This document shows positions 27,188 through 37,698 of a stretch of DNA of 64,000 nt, piece by piece. The first letter of the stretch is position 1. Every line of letters starts with the position of its first letter. The notes beneath the pieces are model-generated. The model saw only the letters and a program-made list of their open reading frames with translations. It searched no databases and was not told where the DNA came from. The stretch is from a bacterium BMS3Bbin10. GTDB lineage: Bacteria; Pseudomonadota; Alphaproteobacteria; Rhizobiales; Methyloligellaceae. The DNA is taken from assembly GCA_002897995.1 (NCBI GenBank), contig BDTT01000127.1, forward strand, positions 1 through 64,000. The letters run 5' to 3'. Both the position numbers and the translations under genes were made by a program.

Positions 27188-27967
27188 TCAGAATCGTTTG
27201 CGAATACGCGGCCGGGGAACAACCCTCCGCAGGGGCCGCCGCCGCGGGCGTACGCGCGGCACGACTCCGCGGCGCAGCAGCCGGCCACCAAGCAGGTCGG
27301 CGCGCCGGAACCGCACTTTGGGTGAAATCCTCAACCGCCTGCCGATAAACGGGAAGGCGCGGCCCAGGTCCACATTGCCGAGGAAGGTGCCGTCCCATTT
27401 TCGCGGATCGGAAATCAGGCCGTTGCGGCGTATGTGCAGAAAATAACCTTTTCGCTTGAGCCGTTTGCAGGCGCGCTTCGAGTTGCAGACGTCGATCTCG
27501 CCATCGACCAGCAGGAGGGCGATTTCACCGCTCTCATCGATGAATCCGTCAAAGGCCGTGCCGCGCACGCCGATGGTCGAAGCGGGTGTCTTGATGGTGT
27601 AGGCGCTCTTCGCGCTCTTGCCCGTAATGAAGCGGAAAGCGCCTTTGACGGCGTTGATCACCACCTCGCCGTCCTTCTTGGCCGGGTCGTAGATAAACGA
27701 GTCGAGGACGATTTCAGACATTGGCCCGACGGCGAGCTTGGTCTCGTCATCCAGGATGATTTCCGCCTCGCTGTCCTGCGCGGTGGCAATGACCTCGTTT
27801 TGATGAATCTTGTCGCCGGTTTTCAGTTTGCGCTCCGCCGTCTCAATTGTGCCGGTCACGTCCTTGGTGATGAGTTCCGCCCGGCCGACTTCAGGATTTT
27901 GGGCGGCAGAGGCGGCGGGAGCTATAAATGCAAAACTTGTAATAATTGCAAAGGTATAGGCGCGCAT
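27188..27967 (-). CDS. Secreted FecR-domain protein with Arg-rich C-terminal tail
   Basis: The 259-residue product has a cleavable signal peptide (MRAYTFAIITSFAFIAPAASA). A FecR-like beta domain spans residues about 45-160 (LKTGDKIHQNEVIATA, KGAFRFITG, YTIKTPASTIGVRGTAFDG). The last 60 residues are extremely rich in arginine and proline (VPRVRPRRRPLRRVVPRP). There is no FecR transmembrane segment or cytoplasmic anti-sigma domain and no sigma factor nearby, so a structural or envelope role is more likely than classical signalling. It is divergent from the CysNC-like gene across an AT-rich gap. Confidence 0.82.
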   Translation of the reverse strand: MRAYTFAIITSFAFIAPAASAAQNPEVGRAELITKDVTGTIETAERKLKTGDKIHQNEVIATAQDSEAEIILDDETKLAVGPMSEIVLDSFIYDPAKKDGEVVINAVKGAFRFITGKSAKSAYTIKTPASTIGVRGTAFDGFIDESGEIALLLVDGEIDVCNSKRACKRLKRKGYFLHIRRNGLISDPRKWDGTFLGNVDLGRAFPFIGRRLRISPKVRFRRADLLGGRLLRRGVVPRVRPRRRPLRRVVPRPRIRKRF

Positions 27968-28268
27968 ATTAAACCTATTTATTGACTAAATCAGGGGTTT
28001 TTGCGGCAAAATGCTCACAGCGCGATAATCGGTGTTCCCAATTATTGTAGGGTTGATATAGGGTCTCGCGCCGTGGGCGCAAATTTTATGGTCTTTTTGG
28101 TACGGTAAATTGTGTTAGGTCTCGCGGCCTGTTAAGCCGGTTTCGTGTTTATCCCCGCCATTGCGGCCGCGCCGGCGGGTGTTTGACGCGTGCAATCGAG
28201 AAACGCCATCGCCTCATGAATAGGGCAGCCTCCTCCATCGAACGAAAGAGACGTGAGGTCCAATAGGA
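27968..28268. other. AT-rich divergent intergenic region
   Basis: This 301-base gap between divergent genes is clearly richer in A and T than the flanks over 27968-28120 (for example CTATTTATTGACTAAATC). It must contain promoters for fecR-domain and cysNC-like genes, and sequences such as TTGACT and TTGATATAG could be parts of them, but no full promoter or operator stands out. No ORF or RNA gene was recognised. Confidence 0.5.
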
Positions 28269-30068
28269 ATGACCCCTCCCAGAGGCGTTAAACCGGCAAC
28301 AGGCCAGGACAACAGCGTGCCCGAGCGCCGGCCGGCTGGGGAACCGGATGTGGAGCTGATACGTTTCCTGACCGGTGGCGGCGCCGGCAGCGGCAAGAGC
28401 ACGCTTGCCGGTCTGCTGCTGGCGGAGTCCCAACAGGTCAGTGACGGCCGGGATTTAGCGCCGATTCCCGGCGCCATGCGTAAATTCATCTGCGCGGATG
28501 TGCCGGGGGACGGGCAATGGACGCGCAATATGGTGACCGGGGCGCCCGGTTGCGATTTCGCGATATTGGTGGTCGATGCCAGCAAAGGCGTGCAGACCCG
28601 GACGCGACGTCATTGTTGTATCGTGAATTTGCTTGGCATCCGGAAAATCGCTCTCGCCGTAAACAAGATGGATCTGGTGGACTGGTCGCAAGACCGCTTT
28701 GAGCGGATTGCGGCGGATTTCGCGCGTTTTTCAGAGCCGCTGGGTTTCGAGGAGGTAATCGCCATCCCGGTATCGGCGGCGCATGGCGACAACATCGCCG
28801 CCCCCGGCAAACAGATGGACTGGTATCGCGGCCCCGCGCTCAAGGCGCATCTGGAAACGGTCGATATCGCCCCGGACCAGGCGGCAGGCCCTTTCCGCAT
28901 GCCCGTGCAATCGGTCAGTGGGCCCGGTTCCGATTGTCCGGGGATCGCCGGAACCCTTACGGGGGGCGCATTGCATCCGGGCGATGAGATTGTCGTGCTT
29001 CCCTCCGGGCGCGGAACCAGGGTTGAGCGCATCGTTACGCATAACGGCGATCTGGACGCGGCCCGCACCGGAGATGCGGTGACTTTGACGCTTGGCGATG
29101 AATTCGATGTATCGCCGGGCGACGTGCTTTGCGCTCACGGCGCGGAGGCCGAGGTCTCCGATCAGATCGCGGCAAATGTCATCTGGATGGACGCGACGCC
29201 CATGCTGCCGGGCCGGAACTATATTTTCAGGTGCGGCAATCAAACGGCGACCGCCTCCATCTCCACCCTGAAACACAAGCTCAATATCGACACTCTCGAG
29301 CATCAGGCGGCGACAAAGCTTGAGCTCAACGAGGTCGGTTACTGCAATCTCTCGCTGCGCAAGGCGCTGGTGTTCGATGCCTATTCCCGGAACCGCGAAA
29401 TGGGCGGTTTTATCCTGATTGACCGCCAGACGAATGCAACCGTGGGCGCCGGTATGATCGAGTTCGGCCTGCGCCGCGCGACCAACATCAAGTGGCAGGC
29501 GCTTCAGATCGACAAGAGCGTGCGCGCCGTTCTGAAGGACCAGAAACCTTGCGCACTCTGGTTCACCGGGCTTTCGGGTTCGGGCAAATCGACCCTCGCC
29601 AGCCTGTTGGAGAAGCAACTGCACGAACGGGGCCGGCACACCTATGTGCTTGACGGCGACAATGTTCGCCATGGCCTCAACAAGGATCTCGGCTTCACCG
29701 ATGCCGACAGGGTGGAGAATATCCGCCGTGTCGCGGAGACCGCGAAACTTTTCGTCGATGCCGGGCTCATCGTCATGGTGTCCTTCATCTCGCCGTTCCG
29801 CTCCGAGCGCCGGATGGCGCGCGGCCTGTTCGAAGAAACCGAGTTCCTCGAGGTCTTCGTGGATACGCCGATTGAGATCTGCGAGCAGCGCGACCCGAAG
29901 GGGCTGTATAAGAAGGCCCGCGCGGGGGAGATCAAGAATTTCACGGGAATCGATTCCGCTTATGAGGAACCCGAACGGGCGGATATCATCCTGGAAGCCG
30001 GCAAATTATCTCCCGATGAAGTTGTGGCCACGCTGATCGCCCGCCTGGAAGAAATGGGCTTTATCTAG
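28269..30068 (+). CDS. CysN-CysC fusion with defective-looking GTPase domain and intact APS kinase
   Basis: The 599-residue protein is collinear with CysNC/NodQ. The N-terminal CysN-like GTPase has Walker [11 protein letters not shown] (37-45), [12 protein letters not shown] (77-88), NKMD (132-135) and a G5-like SAAHGDN, then EF-Tu-like beta domains (about 208-420). The C-terminal APS kinase is complete: GLSGSGKST (434-442), [16 protein letters not shown] (461-476), FISPFRSER and [12 protein letters not shown]. Compared with normal CysN, about 40 residues including switch I are missing after Walker A, and the DTPGHEQ element reads DVPGDGQ, so the switch II His is lost. No cysD is adjacent. 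APS kinase activity (PAPS synthesis) is likely; coupled ATP sulfurylase activation is doubtful. Confidence 0.85.
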   Translation: MTPPRGVKPATGQDNSVPERRPAGEPDVELIRFLTGGGAGSGKSTLAGLLLAESQQVSDGRDLAPIPGAMRKFICADVPGDGQWTRNMVTGAPGCDFAILVVDASKGVQTRTRRHCCIVNLLGIRKIALAVNKMDLVDWSQDRFERIAADFARFSEPLGFEEVIAIPVSAAHGDNIAAPGKQMDWYRGPALKAHLETVDIAPDQAAGPFRMPVQSVSGPGSDCPGIAGTLTGGALHPGDEIVVLPSGRGTRVERIVTHNGDLDAARTGDAVTLTLGDEFDVSPGDVLCAHGAEAEVSDQIAANVIWMDATPMLPGRNYIFRCGNQTATASISTLKHKLNIDTLEHQAATKLELNEVGYCNLSLRKALVFDAYSRNREMGGFILIDRQTNATVGAGMIEFGLRRATNIKWQALQIDKSVRAVLKDQKPCALWFTGLSGSGKSTLASLLEKQLHERGRHTYVLDGDNVRHGLNKDLGFTDADRVENIRRVAETAKLFVDAGLIVMVSFISPFRSERRMARGLFEETEFLEVFVDTPIEICEQRDPKGLYKKARAGEIKNFTGIDSAYEEPERADIILEAGKLSPDEVVATLIARLEEMGFI

Positions 30069-30185
30069 TGTTTTCAGATGGATATCTGTCTCTACGCACC
30101 TTAAAATCATCGCCGGTACGCAAAAAAGCGCTTCCAGCGAGCACTGGCATCAACTCTGCTGGCCCGATATACACGGGGCATGTGT

Positions 30186-30259
30186 TGGGGCGTCGTATAA
30201 TGGCATTACGTTCGGTTCTGGTCCGAGATATCGGGGTTCGAATCCCTGCGCCCCAGCCA
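30186..30259 (+). tRNA. tRNA-Gln (anticodon CTG)
   Basis: The acceptor stem TGGGGCG pairs with CGCCCCA, the anticodon stem TTCGG/CCGAG encloses the loop TTCTGGT (anticodon CTG), and the T-arm GGGGT-TCGAATC-CCTG is typical. An encoded GCCA completes the 3' end. It reads CAG codons. It lies about 100 bases upstream of glnS on the same strand. Confidence 0.93.
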
Positions 30260-30360
30260 GCACAGGATTTTCTTCCGTGGCCCTCCGCATTGTTGCGGTC
30301 ACGCGGGTGCGGTTTGTCGCCTTGCGGCTGAAAAAACTGAAACTTAAAGGCAGGACGAGC

Positions 30361-32046
30361 GTGACCGAAGCTGAAGCCACGGCGGCAGACGCCCCGAGCA
30401 ATTTTATCCAGGACATCGTCAGGGACGATCTGGCAAGCGGACGCGTTGCGTCGCTCGTCACCCGCTTTCCGCCCGAGCCCAACGGCTATCTCCATATCGG
30501 CCATGCGAAATCCATTTGCCTGAATTTCGGTTTGGCGAAGGAATTTGGCGGGCGCTGCAATTTGCGCTTCGACGACACAAATCCGGCAAAGGAAGAGCAG
30601 GAATATATCGACGCCATCATGGAGGATGTGCGCTGGCTGGGCTTCGACTGGGGGGAACATCTCTATCACGCGTCGGATTATTTCGCGCAGCTCTACGACT
30701 GGGCGGAGTATCTCATTGTCGAGGGCAAGGCCTATGTTGAGGAGCTCTCGGCGGATGAAATGCGCCAATATCGCGGCACGCTGACCGAGCCGGGCAGAAA
30801 CAGTCCCCATCGCGAGCGTCCGGTTGAGGAAAACCTGGACCTGTTCCGCCAGATGCGCGCCGGCGCCTTCAAGGAGGGCGAGCGGGCCCTGAGGGCCAAG
30901 ATCGATATGGCTTCAGGCAACATAAATCTGCGCGATCCCGTCCTCTACCGCATTGTCCATGCCCCCCATCCGCGCACGCGGGATACATGGTGCATCTATC
31001 CGACTTACGATTTCGCCCATGGCCAGTCGGACGCCATCGAGGGCGTCACCCATTCGGTATGCACGCTGGAATTCGCGGACCACCGCCCGCTCTATGACTG
31101 GTTCATCGAGAACCTTCCCGTTCCCGCGCGCCCGAGACAGTTTGAATTTTCGCGGCTGAACCTGACCCACACCCTGTTGTCCAAGCGCGCGCTTGTTCAA
31201 CTGGTGGAGGAGGGGCATGTCGCGGGTTGGGATGATCCGCGCATGCCGACGATCTGCGGATTGCGCCGGCGCGGATTTCCCGCCGCCGCCATCCGCGAAT
31301 TCTGCGCCCGGGTTGGCGTGACCAAGCAGGAAAATGTCATTGAGACGGCGTTGCTCGAATTCTGCGTGCGCGAGCTGCTGAACGAACAGGCGCCGCGCCG
31401 CATGGCCGTCCTCAATCCCATCAGGCTGGTCATTGAGAATTACCCCGAAGGGCAAAGCGAAGAGCTTGAGGCCATCAACAATCCGGGCGATGAGTCGGCG
31501 GGAACCCGCAGAGTTCCGTTTTCGCGCGAACTCTTTATTGAGCGGGACGATTTCATGGAAGACCCGCCAAAGAAGTTCTTCCGGCTGGCGCCGGGGCGCG
31601 AAGTGCGTTTGCGCTATGCCTATTTCGTCACCTGCAACGAGGTTGTCAAAGACGAAACCGGGGAGGTGGTCGAGCTGCGCTGCACCTATGATCCCGAAAC
31701 GCGCGGAGGCAATGCGCCGGACGGGCGCAAGGTGAAAGCGACACTTCACTGGGTGTCGGCGGCGCACGCAATCCCGGCGGAGATACGGCTCTATGAGCCG
31801 CTGTTCCGCGATGAAATACCCGACATAAGCGAGGGTCTGGGCAATGCGATCAATCCGGACTCGCTCAAGACCCTGAGCAATTGCCGTCTTGAGCCGGCTC
31901 TGGCCCACGCGCTCGCCGGGACTTCGGTTCAATTCGAGCGTCTTGGATATTTCTGCCCCGACGCCGATTCCTCCGATGGAAACCATATCTTCAATCGGGT
32001 CGTGCCCCTGCGGGACAGCTGGGCCAAGATAAAGGCCAGGGGATAA
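30361..32046 (+). CDS. glnS: Glutaminyl-tRNA synthetase
   Basis: The 561-residue class I synthetase charges tRNA-Gln directly. HIGH is at residues 45-48 ([16 protein letters not shown]) and the KMSKS equivalent is LLSKR at 272-276; the GlnRS-type two-barrel anticodon domain follows from about 340, with [16 protein letters not shown] near residue 415. The start is GTG at 30361 with AGGA six bases upstream; the ORF-track start at 30277 adds a non-family extension. Many alphaproteobacteria lack GlnRS and use Glu-tRNA amidation, so its position right behind tRNA-Gln(CTG) is notable. Confidence 0.95.
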   Translation: MTEAEATAADAPSNFIQDIVRDDLASGRVASLVTRFPPEPNGYLHIGHAKSICLNFGLAKEFGGRCNLRFDDTNPAKEEQEYIDAIMEDVRWLGFDWGEHLYHASDYFAQLYDWAEYLIVEGKAYVEELSADEMRQYRGTLTEPGRNSPHRERPVEENLDLFRQMRAGAFKEGERALRAKIDMASGNINLRDPVLYRIVHAPHPRTRDTWCIYPTYDFAHGQSDAIEGVTHSVCTLEFADHRPLYDWFIENLPVPARPRQFEFSRLNLTHTLLSKRALVQLVEEGHVAGWDDPRMPTICGLRRRGFPAAAIREFCARVGVTKQENVIETALLEFCVRELLNEQAPRRMAVLNPIRLVIENYPEGQSEELEAINNPGDESAGTRRVPFSRELFIERDDFMEDPPKKFFRLAPGREVRLRYAYFVTCNEVVKDETGEVVELRCTYDPETRGGNAPDGRKVKATLHWVSAAHAIPAEIRLYEPLFRDEIPDISEGLGNAINPDSLKTLSNCRLEPALAHALAGTSVQFERLGYFCPDADSSDGNHIFNRVVPLRDSWAKIKARG

Positions 32047-32098
32047 GGGTTTCGGCGAGGGCCGGAGATGGCCGGGAGTTCGGTTTGGGAGAGTTGAT

Positions 32099-33400
32099 TT
32101 GAATATCTGCATGATCGGCGCGGGCTATGTCGGCCTTGTATCGTCAGCCTGCTTTTCCGAGTTCGGGTGGCGCGTTGACTGCGTCGACAATGACGCGGCC
32201 AAGATCGAGCATTTGCGCAAGGGCATCTCACCGATTTACGAGCCGGGTCTGGATGACTTGCTCGCCCGGAATCTGAAAGACGGGCGTTTGAGCTTCTCCA
32301 CCGATCTGGGAAACGCGGTTTCGTCCGCCGATTTGATCTTTCTGGCGGTGGGCACACCGATGCGCCGCGGCGATGGCTATGCGGATTTGAGCTATGTCTA
32401 TGAGGCGGTCGAGGATCTGACGCCGCATCTGAGTGGGTTTAGCGTTATCACGACCAAATCGACCGTACCTGTCGGGACGAGCCGGGAAATCGAGCGGCGC
32501 ATTCTGGCGCTGCGCGAAGATGCCGACATTGCGGTTTGTTCCAATCCTGAGTTCTTGCGAGAAGGGTCCGCCATCCAGGACTTTACCCATCCGGACCGCG
32601 TACTGGTCGGCTGCGATGATGCGCGTGCGCGCGAGGTCATGGAGCGCGTCTATGAGCCGCTTACATTGCGCAACGCGCCGCTGATGTTCACCAGCCGCGA
32701 GTCGGCGGAGCTGGCCAAATACGCCGCCAATGCCTTCCTTGCGATGAAGATCAGCTACATCAACGAAATTGCCGATTTGTGCGAGCAGGTGGGCGCGGAT
32801 GTGCAGGAAGTGGCCAGCGCGATCGGGTCGGACGGGCGCATTGGCGGCAAGTTTCTTCACCCCGGTCCGGGTTATGGCGGATCCTGCTTTCCAAAGGATG
32901 TCGCGGCGCTCATTCGCACCGCGCGCGAAGCGAGCGCGCCGCTTTCCCTGATCGAGCAGGTGGACAAGGTCAACAGTGAACGCAAGATCGCCATGGTCAA
33001 GCGGGTGGAAGACGCCGTCGGCGGCGAGCTGCGCGGCAAAACGATTGCGGTACTCGGCGTGACCTTCAAACCCAATACCGACGACATGCGTGACGCACCC
33101 AGCCTGGTATTGATTCCCATGCTGCTGGCGCGCGGCGCAATCGTGCGCGCCTACGACCCGCAGGGACAGAAAAATGCGCAAGAACTGCTTGAAGGCGTGG
33201 ACTGGCGCGACAGCGCGCTGGACGCCGGCATGGGCGCGGACGCGACCGTTGTCCTGACCGAGTGGAATGAGTTTCGCGGCCTTGACCTCGGAGCGCTGAA
33301 GCAAAAGATGCGCGGCGCCGCGCTCATCGATCTGCGCAATGTTTACTCCGCCAAAATGGTGCAGGACGCAGGTCTGAAATATACCTCGATCGGCCGATGA
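32099..33400 (+). CDS. ugd: UDP-glucose 6-dehydrogenase
   Basis: The 433-residue enzyme oxidises UDP-glucose to UDP-glucuronate for polysaccharide or lipid A modification. The N-terminal Rossmann motif is MIGAGYVGLVSSACFSEFG, and the catalytic cysteine lies in GPGYGGSCFPKDVAAL near residue 262, with the hinge segment GVTFKPNTDDMRDAPS near residue 320. Start is TTG at 32099, giving the family's usual N-terminus directly; GGAGAG lies about seven bases upstream. No other sugar-nucleotide gene is adjacent. Confidence 0.95.
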   Translation: MNICMIGAGYVGLVSSACFSEFGWRVDCVDNDAAKIEHLRKGISPIYEPGLDDLLARNLKDGRLSFSTDLGNAVSSADLIFLAVGTPMRRGDGYADLSYVYEAVEDLTPHLSGFSVITTKSTVPVGTSREIERRILALREDADIAVCSNPEFLREGSAIQDFTHPDRVLVGCDDARAREVMERVYEPLTLRNAPLMFTSRESAELAKYAANAFLAMKISYINEIADLCEQVGADVQEVASAIGSDGRIGGKFLHPGPGYGGSCFPKDVAALIRTAREASAPLSLIEQVDKVNSERKIAMVKRVEDAVGGELRGKTIAVLGVTFKPNTDDMRDAPSLVLIPMLLARGAIVRAYDPQGQKNAQELLEGVDWRDSALDAGMGADATVVLTEWNEFRGLDLGALKQKMRGAALIDLRNVYSAKMVQDAGLKYTSIGR

Positions 33401-33525
33401 AGCTGAAAATTCATCAAGCCCGTTCCCCCCGGCGCTCCCCATGACCTGCGTGTGTCCGATCGCCCTTCCGTGGGGCCACACGTCCTGTTACACTTATTTC
33501 AACTAAACTTTCGGCAATATGCTTG

Positions 33526-33559
33526 AAAGCGCCGTTTCGTTTTCGGATTCCGGCGCTTT
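33526..33559. repeat. Inverted repeat upstream of ppx (possible terminator or leader hairpin)
   Basis: AAAGCGCCG (33526-33534) and CGGCGCTTT (33551-33559) pair perfectly over 9 bp around a 16-base loop. It lies between ugd and ppx and could be a weak terminator of ugd or a leader structure. No T-tract follows beyond TTTGTC. Confidence 0.4.
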
Positions 33560-33585
33560 GTCAGGCAAGCTGAGGGACAAGAGAT

Positions 33586-34851
33586 TTGACTGGGCCGAGC
33601 GACGAACCGCGCGCGGCTGCCAGGGAACCGTGTGGACCTGAGGGTTTGCGCGATGGCGCCGAGGACCGGGACAAATCCGGTGACCGGCCCAAGGCGGTTT
33701 CTTCCGGACCGGCTCATGGAGCGCCGGGCGGTCGCGGGAAGGCAGCCGAAGGAGGGAGCAACGCCGCGGCGCGACGCCGCCGGCAGGGCAAGCACCCTGC
33801 CTATGGCGCGCTTGATCTTGGCACCAACAACTGCCGTTTGCTTGTTGCGCGCCCCTCGCGGCGCGGCTTTGTCGTCATTGATGCATTCTCGCGTATCATC
33901 CGTCTTGGCGAGGGCGTCTCCCATTCGGGACGGCTTTCCGATGTGGCCATGGACCGGACCATTCGCGCGCTTATGGTTTGCCGGGACAAAATGCAGCGCC
34001 GGGGGGTCGAACGATCCAGGCTGATTTCAACCGAAGCCTGCCGTATCGCGGAGAACAGCGATGAGTTCATCGCCCGCGTGCATGATTATACCGGGCTTGA
34101 GCTTGAAATTGTCAGCCAGGAAACTGAAGCAAGACTCGCTGTTTCGGGGTGCGCGTCATTGCTGGATCCGGCCTGCGACGGGGCGCTCATTTTCGATATC
34201 GGCGGCGGCTCATCGGAATTGATCTGGCTCGATCTCTCGGAGAGATCGCATAATTGGCGCGCCTCGGTTTATGACCGGCTGGAGGCCCAGAACTGCATCT
34301 CCGCCTGGACTTCGCTGCCTGTAGGCGTTGTTACGCTGGCTGAAAAATTCGGCGGCTGTCACGTAACACCTGACATTTATGAAGCGATGGTCGCCGACGT
34401 TTCGCGGCAGCTTGAGACTTTTGAGAAAGCCAATGGTCTTCGGGAGAAAGTCGCCAACGGGAACTCCCATCTGCTTGGTACATCCGGTACCGTGACAACC
34501 ATAGCGGGGATCAAGCTCGATCTCCCCGCCTATGACCGCAAAAGAGTGGACGGATGCTGGCTCAAATCGGGTGAGGTCCGGGAGGTGTCGAAATTACTTG
34601 TCGGGATGACTTTCGAGCAACGCGTGGCGCAGCCCTGCGTGGGTGCGGACCGGGCGGACCTGGTGCTGGCGGGATGCGCAATTCTGGAAGCCATCATGCG
34701 CCTGTGGCCCTGTGAAAGATTGCGCGTTGCGGACCGCGGTCTGCGCGAAGGCATGCTGGCGACCATGATGGCGGAAGATGGATTTCGCGATACACGCCGC
34801 CGCCGCAAACGCCGCCGGGCCTCTTCAAATCCATCCCATTCGCCTGACTGA
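33586..34851 (+). CDS. Ppx/GppA family exopolyphosphatase
   Basis: The 421-residue protein contains the sugar kinase/actin-fold phosphatase motifs: YGALDLGTNNCRLLVARP near residue 73, ISTEACRIAENSDEF near 147, the nucleotide loop FDIGGGSSELIW near 204, and GTSGTVTTIAG near 305. It degrades polyphosphate or pppGpp. TTG at 33586 has GAGGGA eight bases upstream; the first 65 residues are basic, Gly/Pro-rich and outside the domain, a common alphaproteobacterial extension, so a later start is possible. The C-terminus ends in a basic run (RRRRKRRRASS). It forms a tight block with rlmE. Confidence 0.88.
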   Translation: MTGPSDEPRAAAREPCGPEGLRDGAEDRDKSGDRPKAVSSGPAHGAPGGRGKAAEGGSNAAARRRRQGKHPAYGALDLGTNNCRLLVARPSRRGFVVIDAFSRIIRLGEGVSHSGRLSDVAMDRTIRALMVCRDKMQRRGVERSRLISTEACRIAENSDEFIARVHDYTGLELEIVSQETEARLAVSGCASLLDPACDGALIFDIGGGSSELIWLDLSERSHNWRASVYDRLEAQNCISAWTSLPVGVVTLAEKFGGCHVTPDIYEAMVADVSRQLETFEKANGLREKVANGNSHLLGTSGTVTTIAGIKLDLPAYDRKRVDGCWLKSGEVREVSKLLVGMTFEQRVAQPCVGADRADLVLAGCAILEAIMRLWPCERLRVADRGLREGMLATMMAEDGFRDTRRRRKRRRASSNPSHSPD

Positions 34852-34866
34852 GCCGGCCTGAAGCCA

Positions 34867-37250
<2,384 letters not shown>

Positions 37251-37253
37251 TGT

Positions 37254-37697
37254 TCTCCCTCCCCTTCAGGGGAGGGTGCCACCGCAGGTGGCGGGTGGGG
37301 ACGAGCAATAATGGCAAATGAGACCGCACGTAATTTACGCAAGCGTATGACTCCGCAGGACGTGAAACTCTGGGTGCGGGTGAGAGAATTGAGAAGGCTT
37401 GGTTACCATTTCCGGCGTCAGTCACCCAGTCCACCCTATATTCTGGATTTCGAATGCCGTCGCGCCAAACTCGTCGTCGAGGTCGACGGAGGACAACACG
37501 GACGAAGTGATATGCAATTGAGAGATCAGGAGCGCGATAAACATATGGAACATAGTGATTTTACCGTGCTGCGTTTTTGGAACAACGAGATTGATAACAA
37601 TTTGGATGGGGTCATGGATACGATTGTGAGAGAGCTTGAAGCGAAATACCCCACCCGACCGCTGCGCGGCCACCCTCCCCACGATGGGGAGGGATAA
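37254..37697. mobile_element. DUF559 cassette bounded by ~45-bp imperfect terminal inverted repeats
   Basis: The left end (CTCCCTCCCCTTCAGGGGAG, GGTGCCACCGCAGGTGGCGG, GTGGGG) and the reverse complement of the right end (TTATCCCTCCCCATCGTGGG, GAGGGTGGCCGCGCAGCGGT, CGGGTGGGG) align over about 45 bases with the same internal hairpins. The ends enclose a single DUF559 gene and nothing else. The cassette lies directly between the guaB stop and the rsmB start. Target duplications were not recognised. Its status as a mobile element is inferred from the structure and from my recollection that DUF559 genes often carry such ends. Confidence 0.65.
37311..37697 (+). CDS. DUF559 domain protein (Vsr-like endonuclease fold)
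   Basis: This 128-residue protein has the DUF559 pattern: NARxxRK-like MANETARNLRKRMTPQDVKLW, then LGYHFRRQSPSPPYILDFEC and AKLVVEVDGGQH, which supply the Asp and Glu of a PD-(D/E)XK-like nuclease core, and VLRFWNNEIDNNLDGVMDTI. The last 17 residues (YPTRPLRGHPPHDGEG) are encoded by the right terminal repeat. The family is related to very-short-patch repair endonucleases, but its function is unknown. ATG at 37311 lacks a strong ribosome binding site. Confidence 0.88.
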   Translation: MANETARNLRKRMTPQDVKLWVRVRELRRLGYHFRRQSPSPPYILDFECRRAKLVVEVDGGQHGRSDMQLRDQERDKHMEHSDFTVLRFWNNEIDNNLDGVMDTIVRELEAKYPTRPLRGHPPHDGEG

Positions 37698-37698
37698 G

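Noticed and set aside
30913-32112. 399-aa minus-strand ORF
   Set aside because: It is antisense to glnS, which has both synthetase signature motifs.
32228-33481. 417-aa minus-strand ORF
   Set aside because: It is antisense to ugd and is a codon-bias shadow.
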